Positions 1 to 9,971 of a stretch of DNA of 64,000 nt are shown here, one piece after another. The number at the start of each line of letters is the position of its first letter. Position 1 is the stretch's first letter. Source of the stretch: Salminus brasiliensis (Eukaryota; Chordata; Actinopteri; Characiformes; Bryconidae). Under the pieces are notes generated by a model. That model was not told the origin of the DNA and ran no database searches. It saw only the letters and a program-made list of their open reading frames with translations. The stretch is taken from contig NC_132879.1 of the NCBI RefSeq assembly GCF_030463535.1, positions 44,039,970 through 44,103,969 on the forward strand, given 5' to 3'. Both the position numbers and the translations under genes were made by a program.

Positions 1-422
1 ACATACAATCTCGACTTGGATCCTTAGTATTAAACTGATCTTAACTAATTTACAAAACCAACAACTACAAAAAAGAGAGTTAATGGACAAGAAAGGACAA
101 AAATACGTACTGGTCAATAAAGGAGATTGGGCAGACTTTAAACGCATGGATTTTCCTGCACATGATATTTACACCTAAAAAAGTTGAACAGTTTCAGACC
201 AGAAGTTTCAGACCAGAATCTCAGGTGTGTTTAAAGTAAATCTGGTCCATTTTATTGTTAAAAGGGTTTTATTTACAGTAAAAATAAAATCTACACAACT
301 TATGTAAACTTATGTTTAACATCTATTAAATCACACCTACTCAGTCCACAATGCAGCTCCTCAGAAGTCTTCAAACCTGAACAGAAATCTGATTTCTGGA
401 ACTATTTGAGGCACTTACAACA

Positions 423-701
423 CCCCCCCCCCCCCCCACCACCACCACCACCACCTTTCTCCTGATCCACGCGCGCACACACATGCACACACTCTTTGTC
501 AGGTAAAGTCAGTCGCGCGTGGCCGCAGGCGCGTGCTGCCTCCTTTGATGTTTGATGGCGCGGGAGCGTGCGGCGCTCGAGCGCAGCCGAAGGCGCCGCG
601 TGCCTCTCTGACAGCAGCGCGCGCCTCGGCCACTCAACCGCTGTGGCCCTTAACGAAAAGGACACGCGGCGAGCGCGCGCTCTGTACGGGAGGCAGGTGG
701 T

Positions 702-748
<47 letters not shown>

Positions 749-1480
749 GCACGCACGCACATTCAACAGAGACACGCGCAGGTAGGAGGGAGACTTTTGT
801 TCCCTCACGTTTTATGGCTTTTCCGGACAGAACCAGTTCTACTCTGTTAGACAGTATAGCTGGAGAGATTCGAGCACGAGCGAGGATTAAGGAGAAGGAC
901 TTCTGATTCGGTCAGCGGGCATCGGACTTTACAGAGACTCACCGGAACCACACTGAAACATCGTCGTTGAATCGACCTTGAAAACTAGAGCGCCACTTCA
1001 ACGTTGAATCAACGACTAAATATGTGCTGGAAAATCCCGCTAAGAGGCAAATGACGTTGAGGCATTAAATATGGCTCTAAATGAAGAATCTGCGGGATCT
1101 TTAAAATACCTCACTGTTCTGGTTAGCCTAACCATTGGTATCTGATTAAACTGGTTAAACATTTAACTCGTGGTAAACAGGACTGGCAGAAGGGGTAATC
1201 TTAAAATAACAGTAATCCAAGATTGAATCTACTTTAAAATCGTCAGTTTAAGTAATTGACGTAAAATCAATGTTTAAAAGTTCTTAGAAAAAGTGGGGTG
1301 ATGTCTGTATAAAGTAACATCAGTCAGTATTTACAATGTTTGCAGTTCTCCGAGCTTCTCGAATAAAAAGCCTCTCGCCGCTTTTTACACGCATTGTTAT
1401 GGAGCGGCGGCGCGCGCAAGCAGGTTGACTCTGGCGCGTGCGTGTGCTCGGGGGCGCGCTTTTGTGTCAGAATGCAGCCG
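423..1480. promoter_or_regulatory. CpG-rich island, possible promoter
   Basis: Two clusters dense in CG dinucleotides (about 467-790 and 1360-1480, with many GCGC and CGCG runs) stand out in a CpG-poor window. They include a run of 15 C (423-437), an ACC repeat, an (AC)n tract and an (ACGC)n tail (705-760). Short open frames here read mostly through repeats and are not convincing proteins. It may be the promoter of a neighbouring gene; direction is unclear. Bases 1-422 and 900-1320 show nothing recognisable. Confidence 0.4.
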
Positions 1481-1537
1481 CTCATTGTGCTGCATGAACG
1501 AGGCAGTGTCTCGCTCTCTCTCCGTAATCCGCACTGA

Positions 1538-1787
1538 TTGGTTTTCTTCTTCTCTGATGTTCTCCTGGGTAGAAATTCATTGGTTCTGTTGGATGGGGAT
1601 GGGTGGATGGGGTGGGGGTTTATCACTTCGCTCGCGCCTCCTTTCAGTCCGTTTGAAAGTGCTGCCGAGCCTGAAAAGGGGCTGCCGAACTTCTCAACAA
1701 CATGCTTGAAGACCACAGCACTCGCCTCCTTACTCCTTTTTTTTCTTCTGGCACCAGGGTCTCTGGCAGAGGGGACCAAAGAAGTGT
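1538..1787 (+). CDS. Speculative plus-strand exon with a hydrophobic segment
   Basis: An open frame from ATG 1538 contains a signal-peptide-like stretch at residues 57-77 (LKTTALASLLLFFLLAPGSL, then AEGTKE). The stretch is far from the Met, which is odd for a signal peptide. A possible donor after 1787 (GTGTTG) would join in phase to 1992-2161. A TATAAAAAG motif at 1852-1860 lies downstream and does not support this start. It may be only chance hydrophobicity encoded by a CTT/TTT-rich run. Confidence 0.15.
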
Positions 1788-1991
1788 GTGTTGAGGGGTC
1801 TTTTCACTTAGCCACTCCCTGTCTCTGATTCTTTTTCTTCCTACTTTTTGATATAAAAAGTCTTCCTGTGTGACAGTGCACTTCCACTGCTGCCTCTTCA
1901 TGTTCCTTTCACAGCTGTGCTCTCTTACTCACTTTTAGAACATGTCCTAAAGCTGCTTGACTCACACTCACGCTGTTTGTTGTGCTTGTAG

Positions 1992-2161
1992 TTCAGGAGA
2001 GTGCTGTAGAAGAAGCTGTGGTGGCAGACTGTGACATGTTGATTCTGACTGGAGAACCACAGAGGGAGAAGCTGAAGATCTTTCAGGACCACAGACAGCA
2101 CTCCTCTCTGCTCAGAGCAAGCGGCTGGCTCACTCAGTCTAGGGCAATGTTGCCTGGTTAA
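1992..2161 (+). CDS. Speculative plus-strand terminal exon
   Basis: It follows an acceptor-like GTGCTTGTAG and is open for 55 codons to TAA. The peptide (ESAVEEAVVADCDMLILTGE, then PQREKLKIFQDHRQHSSLL) has a balanced, coding-like composition. It would end just before a dispersed repeat. No family is recognised. If real, the gene would converge on the EF-hand gene. Confidence 0.2.
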
Positions 2162-2189
2162 AGGATGTCTTTGATTGGTGCAAGACCTT

Positions 2190-2650
2190 TTTTGGTGGTT
2201 CTATATCGCACCAAAAGAGTTACACTGTTCCAGGGGCGCGGTATAGGGCAGAAAGGTTAGGGCGATTTGATGATCTTGCGACTGACAGGGACCCTAAAAA
2301 GATTATTGAGTATTTTGGCAGACTTATTACAGCTGTGTGGCCCAATATAATATTTTTGCATAGGGACCAAAATCCCTGGCGGCTCCCCTGCACTGCTGAG
2401 AACCCGTTTTATCTAGAACCCTTTTTGCTTACACTTACAAAAAAAGGGTTCTTCAGAGATTCATTTGTAAAGGCAGTGGTTCTGTGTAGAACTGTGAGAA
2501 GTCAAATAACTGTTTGGGTTCTTAAATGGTTCTTTGCCTGGTTAAAGGGTTCTTCAGATTGGTGGAAACTTTTATAGATGGTTTCAAAGAACTTTGAACA
2601 AATGGTTCTATATAACACCATATAGGGTTCCATCATTATGAGACCAAGAG
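2190..2650. mobile_element. GGTTCTATATAG-type dispersed repeat, copy 1
   Basis: It contains repeated GGTTCT and TATAGAACC-like words with CACCAAAAAGAGTT and CTTTTTTGGTG motifs that recur at 4800-5240, 19840-20110, 30915-31030 and around 42240-42292. This looks like a short, inverted-repeat-rich, non-autonomous DNA element. Ends are not sharp. Confidence 0.45.
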
Positions 2651-3479
2651 CCATCTTTCATTTCTAAAAAAGCACCCTTATTTCTTAAAGTGTAGCAATT
2701 GCTGTTCTTGGAGTACTGTTCCAAAAAAGGTCTAATGCGATTATCATACAGATACGTTTTTGCCCCCCAAGTCACAAAATACGTAAAATTACCCTCAAAG
2801 GTATAACAGTCCTATCGGTAGAGTTTACTTCAGTGATTTTTTAAAAAGTACGCTAATATCACTTTGGGATATTGTATGCTTTCAAATGTAAAATTACTTG
2901 AAACATTGCTACAGAATATGGTAGTTATGTTTCCTGACTAAAGGTACTAAAGAAGTATTCTTGAGCGATACCACCTCAGTCATATCACAGTACCATCCTC
3001 AGTGACAGTGTTTTTGGAGAGTTTATGTAGTAGGCAGGTCCTAAGTTCAGAAAGATACGGGTCAGTTTCAACAGTTCAGCCAGTCGCATGGAAAGGAATA
3101 ATTTATTTTAGTGCAGGCCTCTCATGTAACACTGAACATTACGTGAAATGCTGTGTCTCAATCCAGACTCAATTCACTGGATTCTTCCATTACACTCTTT
3201 AGTACATTATGTACTGCATAGGGCTGTACATCACTGAACATCCCCAATTCTTTCTAAATTTCAAATTGCAGGAGTCTCTGATGGCTCCTTCCCTTCTGCA
3301 ACACACTTGGAATGTTTCTGTGAAAAAACAGATTCACACAAATTTCCACTTTGTCTGGAGGTAGTCGATCAGCCAAGAGATGCCATGGAGCTACTAGGCT
3401 AACACTAGAATCCAAGTCATTTTTTTTATAAATGCATGTCCATAGACTTTGCTCGATCACCTGTAAATGCCTCCTGGTC
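2650..3479. other. Intergenic DNA without recognisable features
   Basis: AT-rich unique sequence with short chance open frames on both strands. I see no splice-consistent exon and no repeat structure. Confidence 0.5.
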
Positions 3480-4155
3480 TTTATTAAAGTAGACCAGTCA
3501 TGCCAATGTGGTTAGGTGTGACAGTATCACTTACTGCAAACTATAAAACTGATTGTTTTCCAAATTTCCAATTGCCACCCAGTAGCTAGGGCTCCTCTTA
3601 TCACACAATGCGATAGGTGATGGGGAGGGGATGAGTGCTAGCTTGTGCTTCCTCCAAGTGATATGAGGCCAGCCAATGTTTCCTTTTAAACTGCTGCTAA
3701 TGCAACCTCATTGGACAGCTCTGTTAACAGAAGCCTATTGAAGAGGGAGGGCCATTCCAGCCACCCAAAGAGAACTAGGCCAGTCTGACTATAGCATTCT
3801 CTCACTCCTGGCCATGGATGGCTGTGGTATCCCTGGGGAATGAACTGGGACTGATCTCTAGTTGATAAGGCCAGAAGTGGACAAGTGTTGATACAGTACT
3901 GTTTGGGCCTAATAAAGACCTGAATACAGATTGCATGCATGCATGGAAAAGATTTTGGGTGACAACTAACTTCTTGTGCCCGGGCCTAAACTAAAGAAGC
4001 ATGTCTTGTTTGATCATTTTCAGTACATCAGAGTGATAGTGACACACTGCACTATGTCTCATTGCATCTCCCATTACACTCCCGCTCCCACTATACAAGC
4101 TGTATTCAAAGTGTGAAGTATCTTCCAGTTTGTAGGACCAGTCTCTGTGTTGATG
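3480..4155 (-). other. Probable 3' untranslated region
   Basis: Downstream of the stop there is no further open frame on the minus strand. An AATAAA signal on the minus strand lies at 3480-3485 (TTTATT on plus), with another at 3102-3107. A SINE copy (3550-3860) would lie inside this untranslated region. Which signal is used is unknown. Confidence 0.35.
3550..3860 (-). mobile_element. SINE family A, copy 1
   Basis: Read on the minus strand it matches the copies at 62608-62920 and 30490-30810. The shared core is GTTCA...CCACAG..ATCCATGGC..GGAGT, followed by a CCCTCCCTCT stretch and GCATTAGCAGC. The 5' GTTCAnnCCC resembles a polymerase III B box, so a tRNA-derived SINE is likely. It carries clear substitutions relative to the other copies. 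Confidence 0.6.
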
Positions 4156-4407
4156 TCACAGGTTGCTGGAGTCATCGAGCGGGTTGGCGATGACAGAGTT
4201 GTGGATTAGGATGAAGAGAGGCAGGTGGGCGAGGAAGTCGAGCAGGTCGAGAGAGCGAAGGCTGCGGAGCTCACGCCTGACCGCTTCCTCATGCTCCTCA
4301 CGGATCCCTCCTGCCTTCAACTCCACCAGCAGCTGTTCGGCGCTGATGCAGCCCTGGGCCACTGCAGTGCTCCCTGTCTGCCCCTCCATCAGGAACAGGA
4401 ACAGTTG
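4156..4407 (-). CDS. EF-hand gene: terminal coding exon with stop
   Basis: A 252-nt coding part with acceptor CTCTGGCTTCACAG, 83 codons plus TGA at 4156-4158. It encodes QLFLFLMEGQTGSTAVAQG, then a charged helix (SAEQLLVELKAGGIREEHEE), a leucine-rich pair of helices (LRSLRSLDLLDFLAHLPLFI) and the end IHNSVIANPLDDSSNL. The residues around DLLDFLAHLPLF are strongly hydrophobic but interrupted by His and Pro, more like a buried helix than a membrane span. Together with the preceding three exons it forms the compact C-terminal domain. Confidence 0.9.
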   Translation of the reverse strand, partial: QLFLFLMEGQTGSTAVAQGCISAEQLLVELKAGGIREEHEEAVRRELRSLRSLDLLDFLAHLPLFILIHNSVIANPLDDSSNL

Positions 4408-6483
4408 CTGTGAAGCCAGAGCACAGGTAATGGAAGTGAGTCCCAATGTGAAGTGCTGTTATTTACTCATCACTTGATTCTTTTCACTGATGGGGAATTT
4501 CATGCCATTTGTTGAAGACTTTTATTTTCACTTTATTTCACTTTCATCTTTGTGCAGTCTCACACTTAAATATCAATCAAAAATGTAACAGAACTTTTTT
4601 TATGTAATCTCTCTATTAGGTACTGTATCATATTACCCACGTATACACTGTTGAGTCACATCTTGAGTTTCAAGTAATCTGGCAGTCACTGCTACTGAAA
4701 TGGAGCTGTTGTGCATATGCAGCTTAATGTAATATTCTGTCATATTCTAAATTGTCTCTTTTTCATAAACAATTCATAATATGTGCTGAACCCATGTTTA
4801 CTTCAAGTGTTCTTTATTAAAGGCTCTATATGGAAACACGACAACTCTACAACAAAAACATCTGGATGCTTAAATGTTTTTTTTTAATTGGTGGAAAACC
4901 TTTTGTTGATGGGTCTCTGTGAAATATTTGTGAAATGGTTTTATAAGGTATATTGCAGGAAAGGGGTTTGACTGTTGGTCAGTAAAGTTTTTCAAGGGTT
5001 TTAAATATTTTTAAATATTTAACCATGACAACTCAGTAAAATGTCTGAAAGCTTTAGTGGTTCTTCACTTGATGAAAGTTGTCTTCAGATTGGTGGAAAA
5101 GCATTTGTAGATCATTCTATATAAAAGCTTTAAATGGTTCTATAGAGCACCAAAAAGAGTTCAGCTATATGGAACAGTGACTCAAATAACCATCTGGATT
5201 CTTTAATTGTTCTTTGCCTGGTTAATGGTTCCTTTGCAATTATATATGAATCAAGTAGATGCTTTTATATAGAAATGTTTAAAAATAAAACTGAGGTGCT
5301 GGACATGAAGGAGCAAAAACAAAATGTAGGAAAAAATAGGAAGCTTGCAGGTTAAAATGGTTTTTACACATATTTAAGTATGTGGATGCTTTTCTACATT
5401 GTATATAGAAATGTCTAAAATTGATGCTATTGCTGTCAAATAACCTTTTTTTGCTGTGAGTGTAACATAGATGTGAGAGTGACTTTATTATGAATCTTAA
5501 ATACTAATAATACTAGTTAAATACTACAGCCTCATTAACAGCACCAATTACACCCCCTGTTGAAATTACTGTTTAATTAACTGATTATTTACTCCATCAT
5601 CTGTATGGTCTGAACTACTGTCTGTTGTTCCTTAATATTCACTGCATACACTTCACTACAATCCTTTATCTGCCTGTATTTTACTTACTGTCCTGCCCAG
5701 TTTCACTTCAGACATCTGTTTAAATATGTTGCATTTATTTTCTCTACTAAAGCAGCATTATGCAAAAGTTAGTATTTCCTGCTCCTGGGCTCCTGCTACA
5801 GTCACAAAATGTAATTCATGCTCTGATATGAACATATGCAATTCTGGACAAGCTGAGAGATAGAGAACTATCACTGAAAGTGAAAGAAGCAAGTGCACTG
5901 ACAATAAATAGTATTATTACAGGAATGTACACTAATGTGACTTACATGGTGCAGTTAGCAGCGTTCCGAGTCTGGAGTAGGAATGATAGAGGTGCTATTC
6001 TGTCTATAAAGGTTATTATAAGGTGATATACTATGTAATGTGGCTTTAATATGCTTTTTTGCACTGTTCCATGCCTGAACCTAATTTACATAAACCGCAT
6101 TCTATTTACAACAAAAGTTGTGCTCTGAAAAGCAACTTCAATCTTACTGAATGACAGACAAGCTGTAGCTGAACCTTTGCATTGTTGTCCAGTTTTCCTC
6201 TGTAAAATATGCTGGGAATCTGCTTATTGTTGTACTGGGTCCTTTGCACCTTACTGTTTTCAGTAGTGATTAATAGAGAGAAAGTCTGTTAAAAGATGCG
6301 AATGTGTTCATGACCTGTGCATAAGTGTGAGCGTGTGTGCGTGTGTGCTTGTGTGTGTTCCTCCATTCACACGTGTGTCTGAGGAGGCTCAAGTTACAGC
6401 GGCCTGTTCCGACTCTTCTGTGAGTGCACCTGTTTGCACAGTTAAATGCATCCAAGGTAATGAGTACGACTGTGAGTGTGTGG

Positions 6484-6484
<1 letters not shown>

Positions 6485-6519
<35 letters not shown>
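6485..6519. repeat. (GT)n microsatellite
   Basis: About 17 uninterrupted GT dinucleotides. A less regular TGTG-rich region precedes it at 6325-6360. Confidence 0.95.
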
Positions 6520-6521
<2 letters not shown>

Positions 6522-6879
6522 TGTAATCCCCTGGCAACGTGCCTGCTTCTCTCTCCACTTCTCCCCAATAGCAATTCCTCCCCGAACTTGCTCTGTAATT
6601 AGTCGGCCCTTTCTCTGCTAACCCTAAGAACTGGAGGTGGGGGCTCAGCCGGCCCCTTTGCCACAGGCTTTCAAGCTCCTCTCCTTTCCACGGCCTCTCC
6701 TGGCCGGCCCTCGCTCCTGAATGGCCACCCTATCCGCCCCAGCTCCATCTGAGATGAGCAGTGTGTCTTTACTTGATTACAGAGCGCATAGCACTAGCCG
6801 TATACTGCCAGCTACTTTAATGAGATTACCGCCTGTAATCCACGAATAAAAGGGAGAGATGGAAGGCGAGGGGGAAAAG

Positions 6880-6959
6880 AGAGAGAGAGACACAGAGAGC
6901 GAGAGAGAGAGAGAGAGGGAGAGAGAGGGAGAGAAATCCCACTTGTGCTTTCTCTCTTG

Positions 6960-7018
<59 letters not shown>
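6880..7018. repeat. (GA)n then (TC)n foldback microsatellites
   Basis: A purine run of GAGA and GGGA units (6880-6933) is followed after about 16-25 bases by a pyrimidine run of TCTC (6949-7018). The two are complementary in inverted orientation and could form a hairpin or triplex-prone structure. Apparent Ser/Leu and Arg/Glu open frames here are artefacts. Confidence 0.9.
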
Positions 7019-7019
<1 letters not shown>

Positions 7020-7253
7020 TGCACACACCAGGGCCCTCCATAGAAGCAGCTAGTTTTACTAAGCCAGCATTTGAATTGCCCTTCAAAGCATTTAGTAGTC
7101 TTTATTTCACTATAATTAGTCCCCTCCGTGCTTTGTCCCACTCCATTGAGACATAGTGAGAAAAGGAAGGCAGAAAGAGAAAGGAGAGAGATGCTGATGT
7201 TTTCAGAATCACAGGGAGAACACATATATATCTACCATTACCAGGTGACATAC

Positions 7254-7323
7254 CTTTGCTTTGTACAGCTTCATCTCCAAAGACTTGAAGTCCATCTTGC
7301 TGATAAGGGAACGCATAAAGCCG
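7254..7323 (-). CDS. EF-hand gene: helical exon (phase 2-0)
   Basis: A 70-nt exon with acceptor CTTTGCTTGACAG and donor GTATGT. After the split Asp codon it encodes GFMRSLISKMDFKSLEMKLY followed by KAK. The amphipathic pattern continues the C-terminal helical domain. It joins 4156-4407 as KAK then QLFLFLMEGQ. It is too short to be seen except through splice phase. Confidence 0.87.
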
Positions 7324-7489
7324 CTGTCAAGCAAAGAAGAGCTATGTTAGCTAAATAATTATATATATATTATCATATGTACATATATTAATACCCCATA
7401 AAGTTAAAATAGACATAATTATTTAGACCCTTTACTATGACACTAAAACATTACTTCCCATTTCTCTTGAACTTCTTTGAAATGTGTCT

Positions 7490-7790
7490 AGACCTTGACT
7501 GGCATCCACTTGTGGTTCATGGTTGATTGGACAAGATTTGGAAAGACACACAACTGTCTATATAGGATCTCACAGCTGACAATGCACATTAGAGCAAAAA
7601 CAAGCCATGACAAGGAAAGAACTGCCTGTAGAGCTCAGAGACAAGATTATGTGGAGGCACAGATCTGGAGAAGACTACAAAACATTCTGCTGCACTGAAA
7701 GTTCTCAAGAGCACAGTGGCCTTCATTATTCTTAAATAGAAGAAGTTTGGAACAACCAGGATTATGCTTTAAATGTTTAATGTTTTAAAA
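7490..7790 (+). mobile_element. Tc1/mariner-like transposase fossil (N-terminal part)
   Basis: In the plus direction, broken frames read ELPVELRDKIMWRHRSGEDY and then, in another register, KKFGTTR. These resemble the DNA-binding N-terminal region of Tc1-family transposases. Stops and frameshifts are present, so it is dead. Only the N-terminal part is visible. Confidence 0.6.
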
Positions 7791-7947
7791 TGAAAGAATT
7801 GAAGAAAAAAAATGAATCATGATCATGCATGATTAATCTTCAAGGTTTGATATAGCCTATTTTATGTATTTTTTTATGTAGACCTCAAACACACTGCATA
7901 ATCTGCATTGGATATGGAGTAGCAGACAGTACATATAAGAATAAATG

Positions 7948-7948
<1 letters not shown>

Positions 7949-8003
<55 letters not shown>
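7949..8003. repeat. (TA)n with poly-T
   Basis: About 20 TA units merging into a run of about 15 T. Confidence 0.95.
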
Positions 8004-8157
8004 CCCTTTTAATTCTTTTCTATTTTGTGGGTCATTTGTGTATATATGAAATATTATTCAACATGTCTATCATCATTTTTCATCATTCTTTTAGCATTCA
8101 AGCATAACAAAAACATTAATTGTAAACATCAAGTTTAGGCCAGTCCAAACAACAGTC

Positions 8158-8195
<38 letters not shown>
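8158..8195. repeat. (ATT)n microsatellite
   Basis: About 11-12 ATT units. Confidence 0.95.
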
Positions 8196-8197
<2 letters not shown>

Positions 8198-8245
8198 CAT
8201 TTAATGACTTCTAGTTTATAATGTTTTATCTAAAGTGTATATCAT

Positions 8246-8430
8246 CACTGTCCAAAGAAAAGCATGTATCTCTAAAACAGAACATTTACAGGAGGAGGAA
8301 AAAAACATCTGTAACTTTTAATGAAAGTAAGTGTAAAAGATTTCATTCCAAGTCAATTTGGAGCATTTTCTATTGGTCCACTCATCCAGAATTATTCATA
8401 CTGGATACAGGGCAGTTAGTAAAACTGGTG
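8246..8430 (+). repeat. Dispersed repeat B, copy 1
   Basis: It shares a long colinear match with 24346-24560: CTGTCCAAA, ACAGGAG-AGGAAAAA, AATGAAAGT-A-TGTAAAA, ATTCCAAGTCA-TTTGGAGCA, TCATCCAGAATT. The class is unknown and no terminal repeats are seen. A weaker related fragment lies near 24660-24760. Confidence 0.6.
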
Positions 8431-9171
8431 CTACTGTTGTACTTTCAGTGTTTATATGACATTGAGTAGTGTAATAAAAAAAACTTTTGCAGTGATACAG
8501 TACACACATTAAGATGTTCATAATTAAGACTTTGGGGAATCTGATAATCTTGTTGTTGGTTGTACTCCTTTCAGTAATCTTCCGTAAGTAGCAGTAGCAG
8601 CTGTCAAATCAGCTTCATTGGAGTGAATAATATTTGACACTTCAGTTTTTATTAATGAGTTTACTGCAAAATGACAATAATTTTTTTTTATGACAAGTGA
8701 TTCATCACTTTTGTCCAGTAGTTTTAACATGTGCGCTCCGTTATTTAGTCTGCTGGGTTTTGCTTTAGTCTTTTTCAGCAGGAAGACATTTAGTATCAAA
8801 ATGGTAGCTGGTGTGGGCATATGAGGATAGTTGAGTGTATGATGTTTTTGGCGCATACTTTTTTGGCAGGGAGAGCTCAAGCTACATGTTTTCTGTGGAG
8901 TTTTTTTGGGGAGTGGGGAGGGTGGGGGTTGAGTGGAGTGGTTTGCTGTTGACGGTAAAGTGTTCTGAGCCCATTGTGGTTGCTCATTGCGGCCTGTCCC
9001 CCTAAACAAAGATCCTGGACACAAGGCCAACCCGCCACTATAACGATAAAAACTGCCCCAGTGCAGAGTTGTGGGGCGTAGGGTGGGGGTGGGGTGGTGT
9101 TGTGGGGGTATAAAATGGGAATTTTGGGGGCACACTGTAGCGCAATGTGCCTACTTGCTGACCGAAAAAGA

Positions 9172-9232
9172 CACAAACACACACACACACACACAGTCAT
9201 AAGCACACATGCATGCACACACACACTCCCCA
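9172..9232. repeat. Imperfect (AC)n tract
   Basis: Two AC runs separated by TCATAAGC and GCATGC-type interruptions. Confidence 0.9.
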
Positions 9233-9971
9233 CACGCACAGATAATTACCCAAAGACACAAGGCATTCATTTGGAACAGAGCTCTGCTGTCCAGCGTGTG
9301 GCGCGGCGGCGGCTGCTAACAAGCCTCCTCCTCTCCAAGAGCATGCTGGGAGGAGGACGGCGGCCACGATTTGGCCATCGGGTCCAGCACACGCTTTGGA
9401 GACACCCCAACAAAACTCACCACCCACATCCCCCAGTGTCCCAATGTAGGGGTAGCAGGGGGTTTGATGAGAATGAGACAGGACAGGCCAGCTAATGATC
9501 ATTAATTGTGCTGCAGTGTGGATGGCCAGGCCTAAGCAAGGGTCCCGCAGTGATAGAGAGGGGGATAATGGTAGCTGTAACCCAGTTCTATTGTTGGTGA
9601 GCCACCCCCAAAAGCCCGCCACTGCCAACCCAAGCAGACCCCACTCGCTTACGTAATGGGTTAAATTTTGGCGGTCTTAGGGATTTTTTTGTTTTTTTGT
9701 TTAGGGTGGGGCAGAAAGGGTTATAAGTTTGTGTGTGTGTGGAGGGAGGTGACCCACTTAAAGTTACGAATAGTGCGGGCTATGAGCAAGATTTGGCGAC
9801 ATATTTGTTATTCAGGGTGGATGGAATGATTTTTAACAAGGTCGGGAACAAGGGAAGAGAGGGAAACAGAAAGAGAGGGAGAGAGAAAGAGAGAGACTGT
9901 TGTTTGAAGTATTCTTTGAATTGAGTGAGTCTGTCTGAGTCAGCCTACTGAATCAGTACAATTAAAGCCCT

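Larger units (their letters stand above)
4408..7253 (-). other. Last intron of the EF-hand gene
   Basis: 2.85 kb. It contains a GGTTCTATATAG-type repeat (about 4800-5240), AT-rich unique sequence (5240-6300), a (GT)n tract (6485-6519), a GC-richer unique island (6540-6780) and the GA/TC foldback (6880-7018). No coding exon is seen. Confidence 0.7.

Noticed and set aside
6777..7225. Open frames rich in Ser/Leu or Arg/Glu
   Set aside because: They are encoded by (TC)n and (GA)n microsatellites.
8524..9628. Several minus-strand frames of 120-200 codons
   Set aside because: They are Pro/His/Thr-rich from CA and CCCC-rich sequence, mutually overlapping, with no splice context.
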